From an uncultured Oscillospiraceae bacterium (GTDB taxonomy: Bacteria; Bacillota; Clostridia; Oscillospirales; Oscillospiraceae): a DNA stretch of 10,580 nt. The first letter of the stretch is position 1. Each line of letters starts with the position of its first letter. The stretch is from NCBI GenBank assembly GCA_947628975.1, contig CANRBW010000042.1, positions 1-10,580 on the forward strand, written 5' to 3'. Positions 5,431 to 10,580 of this stretch are shown in pieces. The notes under the pieces were generated by a model. It was given only the letters and a program-made list of their open reading frames with translations, did not search any database and was not told where the DNA came from. Made by a program: the position numbers and the translations under genes.

Positions 5431-6767
5431 GGCAGCTCCTCCTCCCCGGTCCGCCCGCGGACGGATACCATCTGGGATACATTATACCCCACTTCCCGCA
5501 AATAGGCCAGCCCTTTTTTTGTGACCGCCTCCCCCGGGGCGATCACCGGCACGCCGGGGGGGTAGGGGGCCACCTGCTCCAGGCAGACCGCCCCCTCGCA
5601 CGCCTCCAGGGGCCGCCGGACCCCCCGCGCCCGCATCGCCTGGGCGGGGGAGAGGACCACCTGGGGCTCCGGCGGCGGGGCCAGGGGCGAAAGCGCCCCG
5701 CCGGGGGCGAACCGCCCCGACGCCTCCAGGGCCGCCCACAGCCGGCGGTAGTCCTCCGGCCGGTCCGCCCCGGTGAGGATGAGGACCACATGGTCCCGGT
5801 CCGCCATCTCGCAGACCACCCCCCGCGCCGCCAGCTCCGCCATGGCCCGGTGCCCCTCGCCCGTCGGGCGGGTGACCAGGGTGAGCCGGGTGGGGTCCAG
5901 CTCCGGCCGGTCCAGGGCGGAAAACCGCTCCCGGCACCGCCGGGTGAAGGCCGCCGCCCTGGCCCAGCCCTCCCGGCCCTCCCCGGTCATCCACTCCCTG
6001 GCCCAGTCCAGGGCGGCCAGGATGGGATAGGCGGGGGAGGAGGTCCCCCACACCAACGCCGCCCACCGCAGCTCCTCCGGCCCCACCGCTCCCCCGGAGA
6101 AGAGCAGCGCCCCCTGGCCGTAGACCGGCAGGGTCTTGTGGGCCGAGCTCACCACCAGGTCCGCCCCCAGGAAGGGGTCCGGCCCCAGGAAGGGCAGGTG
6201 ACAGCCGTGGGCCCCGTCCACCACCAGCCACGCCCCACGCCGATGGCACACCGCGGCAATCTCCGCCACGTCCGACAACACGCCGTAATAGGTCGGCGAT
6301 GGAATACAGACTGTTTTGATCTCCCGCCCCGCCGCCGCGGCGGCGTCCAGGGCCCGGGCCACCTCTTCGGCCGGGAGCGGGCGGTCCTGGGTCCGGGGGA
6401 GGTAGACCGGCTCCAGCCCCAGCAGTCCCATGGCGTTGTAGACCGCCCGGTGGCTGCACCGGTCCACCAGCACCCCCCGCCCCCGCCTGGCGCACAGGAG
6501 CAGGGCGGCCTGGAGCCCCTGGGTGGAGCCCCCGGTCAGGAACTGGCACCAGGGGAGGCCCCAGGCCCGGGCCCACAGCGCCTCGGCCTGGGCGATGACG
6601 TCGCCGCCCCGGTAGAGGTCGCCGGTGTCCGGCAGTTCGGTGAGGTCCAGCTCCACCGCCCCGGACAGGGCAGGGGTGACCCGCCGGCCCTTGTGGCCCG
6701 GCATATGGAACCGGGCGGCCCCTTGCCGCCCGTACGCCCGCAGGGCGTCGTAAAGGGGGGTGGGCAT
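5427..6767 (-). CDS. Orn/Lys/Arg decarboxylase-family PLP enzyme (YaaO-like)
   Basis: This 446-residue protein is a fold-type I PLP enzyme of the Orn/Lys/Arg decarboxylase class, short Gram-positive form, similar in setting to B. subtilis YaaO. Visible landmarks are RFHMPGHKG (19-27, the family's N-terminal signature), LTGGSTQGLQA (77-87, PLP phosphate region), H106, VVDGAHGCH (182-190, with D184 for the pyridine nitrogen) and SSAHKTLPVYGQGA (207-220), where K211 should hold PLP. The small C-terminal domain begins near 365 and contains APYPPGVPVIAPGE. The family removes CO2 from basic amino acids to make cadaverine, putrescine or agmatine; the substrate cannot be told from sequence. ATG at 6767 is chosen because AGGAGG precedes it and the family N-terminus follows; the longer frame to 6839 would run through the jag terminator. 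It leads the unit that includes holB and ricT. Confidence 0.88.
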   Translation of the reverse strand: MPTPLYDALRAYGRQGAARFHMPGHKGRRVTPALSGAVELDLTELPDTGDLYRGGDVIAQAEALWARAWGLPWCQFLTGGSTQGLQAALLLCARRGRGVLVDRCSHRAVYNAMGLLGLEPVYLPRTQDRPLPAEEVARALDAAAAAGREIKTVCIPSPTYYGVLSDVAEIAAVCHRRGAWLVVDGAHGCHLPFLGPDPFLGADLVVSSAHKTLPVYGQGALLFSGGAVGPEELRWAALVWGTSSPAYPILAALDWAREWMTGEGREGWARAAAFTRRCRERFSALDRPELDPTRLTLVTRPTGEGHRAMAELAARGVVCEMADRDHVVLILTGADRPEDYRRLWAALEASGRFAPGGALSPLAPPPEPQVVLSPAQAMRARGVRRPLEACEGAVCLEQVAPYPPGVPVIAPGEAVTKKGLAYLREVGYNVSQMVSVRGRTGEEELP

Positions 6768-6812
6768 CCTCCGCCTCCTCGCCTTGGCCGGGGCGGGCCC
6801 CGGCGGTCTTAA

Positions 6813-6842
6813 AAAATGCCGGGCGGGGCCGCCCGGCATTTT
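6813..6842 (-). terminator. Intrinsic terminator after jag
   Basis: aaaatgccgggc (6813-6824) pairs perfectly over 12 bp with gcccggcatttt (6831-6842), loop 6 bases. On the minus strand the stem is followed by a T6 run, an ideal Rho-independent terminator 3 bases past the jag stop codon. The plus-strand tail (four T) is weaker but could also work. It separates rpmH-jag from the decarboxylase-holB-ricT unit. Confidence 0.9.
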
Positions 6843-6845
6843 CGC

Positions 6846-7697
6846 TTATTCCTCTTCGCCCCAGTCGGAGCCGTCCTCGTCCGCCTCGTAGCACACCACG
6901 GTGCGGCGGTTGGGGTCGGTCCCCACGGAGTGGGTGGAGATGTGGGGGTAGCCCTGGAGGGCGGTGTGGACCACATGGCGCTCGTAGGCGTTCATGGGCT
7001 CCAGGGTGATGGAGCGCTGGAGCCGGATGGCCTTCTCCGCGGTGCGCCTGGCCAGATTGGCCAGGGATTCCTCCCGCCTGGCCCGATAGCCCTCCGCGTC
7101 CAGGTGGACCCGGACCCGCTCCTTCCGGCCCCGGTTGATGGCGTAGCCGGTGAGCTGCTGGATGGCGTCCAGGGTGTCCCCCCGGCGGCCGATGATCCGG
7201 CCCAGCTCCTCCCCCTCCAGCCGGACCTCATAGGCGCCCCGCTGGGACAGCTCCACGGTGATCTGGCACGTCATCTCCATGTGCTGGAACAGCCCCGTCA
7301 GGAAGGCCACGATGGCCTGGGAGGCGTCGTCGTCCACCGGCTGGGTGGGCTCCGGCTCCAGCACCGGCTTGGGCTGGGGCTTGGCCTTGGGGGGCTTGTC
7401 CGCCGCCTTGGGGGGCTTGTCCGCCCTGGGGGTCCGCTCCGCCTTGGGGGCCTGATAGACAGTCTTCTCCTCCCCGGCGGGGGGCTCCGCCGGGGAGGGG
7501 GCGGGCTCCGGCGTCTCGTCCGGCGCCTCGTAGGTCACCCGGATCCGGGCGGGGCTGGAGCCGATGCCCAGAAAACCGGTCTTGGCCCGGTCCAGGATCT
7601 CCACGGAAACATCGTCCCGGTCCAGCCCCAGCTGGGCCAGAGCGGCGTCGATGGCGGCCTGCTCGGTCTTGCCGCTGACCTCCAGATACTTTGTCAT
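6846..7697 (-). CDS. jag: Jag/KhpB RNA-binding protein (Jag-N, KH and R3H domains)
   Basis: This 283-residue protein has the three-part Jag (SpoIIIJ-associated, also KhpB/EloR) layout. The Jag-N domain is residues 1-55 (YLEVSGKTEQAAIDAAL, AKTGFLGIGSSPARI). A proline/lysine-rich linker covers about 56-122. The KH domain is at about 125-195 with the GxxG loop G170-R-R-G173 in GRIIGRRGDTLDAIQ. The R3H domain (about 200-270) has its R-x3-H as R240/H244 in AYERHVVH, followed by SVGTDPNRRTVV. The linker contains a near-exact duplication (ADKPPKA, twice), matched by a DNA repeat at about 7391-7427. In Firmicutes the protein binds RNA, associates with YidC, and influences cell elongation and sporulation. 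An AGGAGGAGG site lies just upstream of ATG at 7697. It sits 29 bases after yidC and ends at a strong terminator. The acidic tail (EADEDGSDWGEEE) is unremarkable. Confidence 0.93.
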   Translation of the reverse strand: MTKYLEVSGKTEQAAIDAALAQLGLDRDDVSVEILDRAKTGFLGIGSSPARIRVTYEAPDETPEPAPSPAEPPAGEEKTVYQAPKAERTPRADKPPKAADKPPKAKPQPKPVLEPEPTQPVDDDASQAIVAFLTGLFQHMEMTCQITVELSQRGAYEVRLEGEELGRIIGRRGDTLDAIQQLTGYAINRGRKERVRVHLDAEGYRARREESLANLARRTAEKAIRLQRSITLEPMNAYERHVVHTALQGYPHISTHSVGTDPNRRTVVCYEADEDGSDWGEEE

Positions 7698-7726
7698 TTG
7701 GTCCTCCTCCTAATCTGACCGGGCGA

Positions 7727-9160
7727 TCATTCGCCCTGCTTCTCCCGCGCTTCGGGGTCCTCGGGCTCCTGGAGCTCCTGGGTCAGCTCCGCGGCCAGGG
7801 CGTCCGCCTCGTCCAGGGCGGCCCGCTCCCGGTCCTCCTCCAGCTTGCCCAGGGCCGCCTCCACCTCGTCGGCGCTGCGGCCGGCCAGGTCGGCCATCTC
7901 CGCGGCCACCTGGGCGGTGATGTCCGCCTCCAGCTGGGCCTCGGCCCGCTTCTCGTCCCGCTGGGCCCGGATCTGCTCGATGGCCTCCTCGTCCACCGGG
8001 TGGTCCGGGTCGCGGTAGGGGGTCACCCCGCCGAACCGGTCGGGGTCGTAGGCCCGGCCTCTGGCGTAGGCCCGGATCCCCACCCGGGAGGCGGAGCGGT
8101 CCACCCCCGGCTCCCGGTCCTTCTCCTTGTCCTTTTTCTTGCCCTTCTGCTTCTTCTCCTCGGCCCGGCGGGCCCGCTCGGCGGCCAGGGCGGCCCGGCG
8201 GCGCTTCTCCTCCTCCTTGTCCAGGAGGGCCTGCTTCCTGGCCTGCTCCGCCGCGGCCTCGTAGTCCTTCTTCAGCAGTCTCCCCGCCAGGACCTCCTGG
8301 AGCATGGACAGCAGGGAGTTGACGATCCAGTAGATACACAGCCCCGCCGGCATGATGTAGCCGATCCACAGCGACATCAGCGGGGAGAAGACGTAGAGCA
8401 TGAAGGTCCCGCTCTTCTGCTCCCCGGCGTTGGGGTTGCTCATCTTGTTGGTCTTCTGGGTGACCACGCTCATCAGCACGCTCAGCGCCGCCGACAGCAC
8501 CGGCAGCAGGTTGACCCCCAGGTGGGACCAGTCGGTCCAGATCTGCCAGGTGGGCTGAAGGGCCAGGTCCAGGCCCAGGAAGTTGAAGTTGATGGAGAAC
8601 ACGTTCTCCACCTGCGCGGCCACGGCGGTGATCACGTCGCTCTGCCCGGCGTACAGCGCCGCGGCCTGGGTGGCCATGCCGCTCTTGACGGCGGCCAGCT
8701 TGTCCGGGGTGATCAGCGCCGCCAGCTGGAGCTGGCCGTATCCGGCGTTGGACGCCAGGTCATAGCCCAGCACCGCCGCGATGGCGTTGACGCTCTCCGT
8801 GGCCAGGTCCATCATGTAGCTCAACGGCTGGCGGATGATGGAGTAGAGGGGGATCAGCAACAGCAGCGGCAGAAAGCTCCACAGGCACCCCCCCATGGGG
8901 TTGACGTTCTCCTTGGCGTAGAGCTTCTGGATCTCCTCCTGCTGTTTTTGCCGGTTGTTGGCGTACTGCTTTTGGATGCGCTGGGCCTTGCTCTGGACGG
9001 CGGACATTTTCACCATGCTCCGCTTGCCCTTCAAGGAGAAGGGGAACAGGATGATCTTCACCACGATGGCGAAGAGGATCAGCGCCATGCCGTAGTTGTT
9101 GTTGAAGAGGTGGCAAAACAGGGTGATCAGCCAGGAAAAGGGCTTCAGGATCAGACCCAA
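7727..9160 (-). CDS. yidC: YidC/Oxa1-family membrane protein insertase with long charged C-terminal tail
   Basis: This 477-residue insertase places proteins in the cytoplasmic membrane, alone or with Sec. Hydrophobic segments lie at about 6-18, 25-42, 92-110, 215-234 and 255-292. K35 in AIVVKIILFPFSLK probably replaces the groove arginine of B. subtilis SpoIIIJ (by position, inferred). The cytoplasmic helical hairpin (about 43-88) is rich in K, R and Q. The outside loop between segments is long (about 115-212). There is no lipobox, unlike SpoIIIJ. After the last membrane segment about 180 residues follow: a K/R/E-rich probable coiled coil (about 298-350), a linker, and an acidic helical end (about 390-470). 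SpoIIIJ is about 260 residues, so much of the extra length is tail. The start is TTG at 9160 with AAGGGGG 8-9 bases upstream, 15 bases after yidD. Confidence 0.93.
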   Translation of the reverse strand: MGLILKPFSWLITLFCHLFNNNYGMALILFAIVVKIILFPFSLKGKRSMVKMSAVQSKAQRIQKQYANNRQKQQEEIQKLYAKENVNPMGGCLWSFLPLLLLIPLYSIIRQPLSYMMDLATESVNAIAAVLGYDLASNAGYGQLQLAALITPDKLAAVKSGMATQAAALYAGQSDVITAVAAQVENVFSINFNFLGLDLALQPTWQIWTDWSHLGVNLLPVLSAALSVLMSVVTQKTNKMSNPNAGEQKSGTFMLYVFSPLMSLWIGYIMPAGLCIYWIVNSLLSMLQEVLAGRLLKKDYEAAAEQARKQALLDKEEEKRRRAALAAERARRAEEKKQKGKKKDKEKDREPGVDRSASRVGIRAYARGRAYDPDRFGGVTPYRDPDHPVDEEAIEQIRAQRDEKRAEAQLEADITAQVAAEMADLAGRSADEVEAALGKLEEDRERAALDEADALAAELTQELQEPEDPEAREKQGE

Positions 9161-9175
9161 GGGAAATTCCCCCTT

Positions 9176-9412
9176 TTACGATTTGATGGTCCGGGGCGGG
9201 ACGGGGTCGTACTCCACCGTCTCCTGCCTGTGGAAGGGGTGGCACTTCAGCAGCCGCCGCAGGGCCAGCCAGCCGCCCTTCGCCGCGCCGTGGACCTCGA
9301 TGGCCTCCATGGCGTAGGCCGAGCAGGTGGGGATGAACCGGCAGCAGGGCGGCCGGGCCGGGGAGACATAGCGCCGGTACAGGCCGATGAGCCACAGCAA
9401 AAATCGCTTCAT
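9176..9412 (-). CDS. yidD: YidD membrane protein insertion efficiency factor
   Basis: This 78-residue protein of the YidD (DUF37) family assists YidC-dependent insertion at the inner face of the membrane. Family features are an amphipathic N-terminal helix (FLLWLIGLYRRYVSP), the cysteine-rich core PPCCRFIPTCSAYAMEAI (21-38), HGAAKGGWLALRRLLKCHPF (41-60) and the closing YDPVP (68-72). The usual GG before YDPVP is replaced by VE, a small departure. The length is typical. Its ATG overlaps the rnpA TGA as ATGA, so translation is coupled, and yidC begins 15 bases after its stop. rnpA-yidD-yidC is a very widespread arrangement. Confidence 0.93.
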   Translation of the reverse strand: MKRFLLWLIGLYRRYVSPARPPCCRFIPTCSAYAMEAIEVHGAAKGGWLALRRLLKCHPFHRQETVEYDPVPPRTIKS

Positions 9413-9744
9413 CGCTGGAGCTCCAACCGCTTGAGGAGGGAGGCCAGGTGCCGGTCCAGCTCCCGGAACCGGGCCTGGGCCGCGGCGGGACGGGCCACCA
9501 CCACCAGGTCATACCCCGTCTTCACCGTCTCCTCCCGGAGACGGTAGCTCTCCCGGACCCTCCGGCGCACCCGGTTGCGGACGGTGGCCTTCCCCACCTT
9601 GGTGCCCACGGTGAGGCCCAGGCGGTTCCGGGCCAGGCCGTTTTTCCGGGCGTAGAGGACCAGGGTGGGGGTGGCGGCGCTCCGCCCCTTGCCGTAGGCC
9701 CGGCGGAAGAGATGGGGCGCTTTGATGCTGGTGGTCTGTTTCAC
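9409..9744 (-). CDS. rnpA: Ribonuclease P protein component
   Basis: This 111-residue basic protein is the RNase P protein subunit, which binds the catalytic RNA and helps recognise and cleave the 5' leader of precursor tRNAs. The family signature is clear: FRRAYGKGRS near the N-terminus (13-22), LGLTVGTKVGKATVRNRVRRRVRE (42-65) holding the RNR motif, then YDLVVVARP (78-86) and the closing helix. The length is normal. The start is GTG at 9744, with GGAGGAGG a few bases upstream, spelling MKQTTSIK. It follows rpmH after 132 bases and overlaps yidD by ATGA. The gap to rpmH contains a hairpin (9821-9850), so rnpA levels may be set separately from rpmH. Confidence 0.95.
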   Translation of the reverse strand: MKQTTSIKAPHLFRRAYGKGRSAATPTLVLYARKNGLARNRLGLTVGTKVGKATVRNRVRRRVRESYRLREETVKTGYDLVVVARPAAAQARFRELDRHLASLLKRLELQR

Positions 9745-9820
9745 GGCCCCTCCTCCTCCGCGCCGGGGGAGGGGGGACCAGGGCGCGGGCCCCCGCTCCG
9801 TGTGGCGGAATATGCCAGTT

Positions 9821-9850
9821 AGGGGCGAGAAGGAAACTCCTCCCGCCCCT
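9821..9850 (-). promoter_or_regulatory. Imperfect hairpin between rpmH and rnpA
   Basis: aggggcg (9821-9827) pairs with cgcccct (9844-9850), and inside it agga (9831-9834) pairs with tcct (9839-9842). No T run follows on either strand, so it is not a regular terminator. A processing site or partial attenuator in the rpmH-rnpA message is possible. The structure is seen; the role is guessed. Confidence 0.4.
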
Positions 9851-9876
9851 TTCGTTCCATCATTTCCTGCCGGACA

Positions 9877-10011
9877 TTAGTGGGTGAGCCGGGCGCGGCC
9901 GCGGGCGCGGCGACGGGCCAGGACCTTCCGGCCGTTGGCAGTGGCCATCCGCTTGCGGAAGCCGTGCTCCTTGGAGCGCTGACGCTTTTTGGGCTGATAG
10001 GTACGGACCAT
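9877..10011 (-). CDS. rpmH: 50S ribosomal protein L34
   Basis: This 44-residue, very basic protein is bacterial L34, a small protein of the large ribosomal subunit that lies against 23S rRNA. It reads MVRTYQPKKRQRSKEHGFRK, then RMATANGRKVLARRRARGRA and RLTH, matching the family almost throughout (the T-Q/Y-P start, HGFR, NGR-VLARRR-KGR pattern). The start is ATG at 10011-10009, with a perfect AGGAGGTG site at 10027-10020, and the stop is TAA at 9877. It is the first gene after a consensus promoter and heads rnpA-yidD-yidC-jag, the arrangement found near the origin in most bacteria. Confidence 0.97.
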   Translation of the reverse strand: MVRTYQPKKRQRSKEHGFRKRMATANGRKVLARRRARGRARLTH

Positions 10012-10029
10012 GGGTGATACACCTCCTGA

Positions 10030-10057
10030 TTGTGGCGGTCAGACCGCCTATCCACAA
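10030..10057 (-). promoter_or_regulatory. Stem-loop in the rpmH leader, overlapping a DnaA-box-like 9-mer
   Basis: On the plus strand ttgtgg (10030-10035) pairs with ccacaa (10052-10057), and cggt (10036-10039) with accg (10043-10046), loop cag, with a 5-base bulge. In the message it ends 2 bases before the AGGAGGTG site, so it may modulate L34 translation. The plus-strand 9-mer ctatccaca (10048-10056) matches the DnaA-box consensus TTATCCACA in 8 of 9 positions. A single box is weak evidence for an origin. Confidence 0.4.
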
Positions 10058-10103
10058 CGGCTTGTGTCAGCCGCGGGTCGCGTGGTTGCCAAAAGGCTTG
10101 ACT

Positions 10104-10132
10104 ATTATACCGGGCTTCCCCCCGCTTGTCAA
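10104..10132 (-). promoter_or_regulatory. Consensus sigma-A promoter of rpmH
   Basis: On the minus strand a perfect TTGACA (10132-10127), a 17-base spacer and a perfect TATAAT (10109-10104) are present. A run of six A lies just upstream and could act as an UP-like element. Transcription should start near 10097, giving a leader of about 85 bases before rpmH. This is the best promoter in the window and fits a highly expressed ribosomal gene. Confidence 0.93.
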
Positions 10133-10169
10133 GTCTTTTTTCCCGCCGGGGCGGGGGAGGGGGCGGCGC

Positions 10170-10580
10170 TCAGAAGTCCAGGTTGCCGGCGTACTTGGCG
10201 TTCTGCTCGATGAACTCCTTCCGGGGCTCCACCTTCTCCCCCATGAGGACGGTAAAGGTCTCGTCGGCGGCGATGGCGTCGGAGAGGGTGAACTGCTTGA
10301 GGATCCGCCGCTCCGGGTCCATGGTGGTCTCCCACAGCTCGTGGGGGTCCATCTCGCCCAGGCCCTTGAAGCGGTTGATGTCCACCTTGGCGTTGGGGTT
10401 GTCCGCCCGCATCTCGGCGGAGACCGCGTCCCGCTCCTCGTCGGAGAAGGCCACCCGCACCGTCTTCCCCCGGGTGAGCTTGTAGAGGGGGGGCACGGCG
10501 GAGTAGACATAGCCCCCCTCGATGAGGGGCCGCATGAACCGGAAGAAGAAGGTGAGGAGCAGGGTGCGGATGTGGGCGCC
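10170..10580 (-). CDS. gyrB: DNA gyrase subunit B (3' end only)
   Basis: The frame is open from the window edge to TGA at 10170, giving the last 136 residues of a type II topoisomerase B subunit. It begins with GAHIRTLLLTFFFRFMRPL, the end of the TOPRIM metal-binding region (the DxD lies just outside the window). INRFKGLGEMDPHELWETTM, the near-invariant GyrB/ParE segment, follows. The ending is LMGEKVEPRKEFIEQNAKY and NLDF; NLD[IF] is the typical GyrB C-terminus. GyrB supplies ATP hydrolysis and, with GyrA, negative supercoiling. ParE is the alternative, but the ending and origin-type neighbourhood favour GyrB. No gyrA follows: rpmH comes next, on the same strand, after 158 bases and its own promoter. 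No good terminator was seen after the stop. Confidence 0.9.
   Translation of the reverse strand, partial: GAHIRTLLLTFFFRFMRPLIEGGYVYSAVPPLYKLTRGKTVRVAFSDEERDAVSAEMRADNPNAKVDINRFKGLGEMDPHELWETTMDPERRILKQFTLSDAIAADETFTVLMGEKVEPRKEFIEQNAKYAGNLDF

Noticed and set aside
7691..9547. 618-residue plus-strand open frame opposite yidC, yidD and part of rnpA
   Set aside because: It is an antisense shadow of three well-recognised genes, lacks a plausible start signal, and has the same GC-driven composition artefact.
10141..10165. Terminator after gyrB
   Set aside because: cccgcc/ggcggg can form a stem, but on the minus strand it is followed by a run of A, not T, which belongs to the upstream part of the rpmH promoter.
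10012..10169. Replication origin between gyrB and rpmH
   Set aside because: Only one DnaA-box-like 9-mer was found and there is no AT-rich unwinding region. The gap is short and is explained by the rpmH promoter and leader.

Overview
The window reads as a stretch of chromosome close to the replication origin of a high-GC member of the Clostridia. Family Oscillospiraceae (Flavonifractor/Lawsonibacter/Oscillibacter-like) is my inference from the strongly GC-biased third codon positions, the Gram-positive gene set (RicT, Jag/KhpB, a YidC without the large proteobacterial periplasmic domain) and the strong AGGAGG-type ribosome binding sites. The species cannot be named from the sequence alone.

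Left part (1-3410). The 3' end of a LivF-type ABC ATPase gene (+) closes with a good intrinsic terminator. Next comes about 400 bp packed with copies of a ~32-bp repeat. A large secreted protein of unknown function (-) follows, and a small XRE-family regulator (+) is divergent from it across an AT-rich 178-bp promoter region. A second block of the same repeat then separates the regulator from the next gene. Both repeat blocks lie exactly where two genes converge tail to tail. No copy was seen in the divergent or co-directional gaps. This repeat family, with its own ~49-bp companion module, is the least explained thing in the window.

Right part (3411-10580). All genes are on the minus strand and should be read from right to left: gyrB 3' end, rpmH, rnpA, yidD, yidC, jag/khpB, terminator, an Orn/Lys/Arg decarboxylase-family gene (yaaO-like), holB, ricT. 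rpmH has a consensus promoter (TTGACA, 17 bp, TATAAT). The run rpmH-rnpA-yidD-yidC-jag is the classic origin-proximal ribosome/tRNA-processing/membrane-insertion cluster: ribosomal protein L34, RNase P protein, the YidD and YidC insertion factors and an RNA-binding KH/R3H protein. yaaO-holB-ricT matches part of the B. subtilis yaaO-tmk-yaaQ-yaaR-holB-yaaT block, with tmk, yaaQ and yaaR missing. holB (clamp-loader delta') and its neighbours are tightly coupled (GTGA and ATGA overlaps).

Oddities are gyrB lying directly upstream of rpmH on the same strand, long charged C-terminal tails on YidC and RicT, structured non-coding segments around rpmH, and the repeat arrays. I found no CRISPR array, transposase, integrase, tRNA or rRNA.
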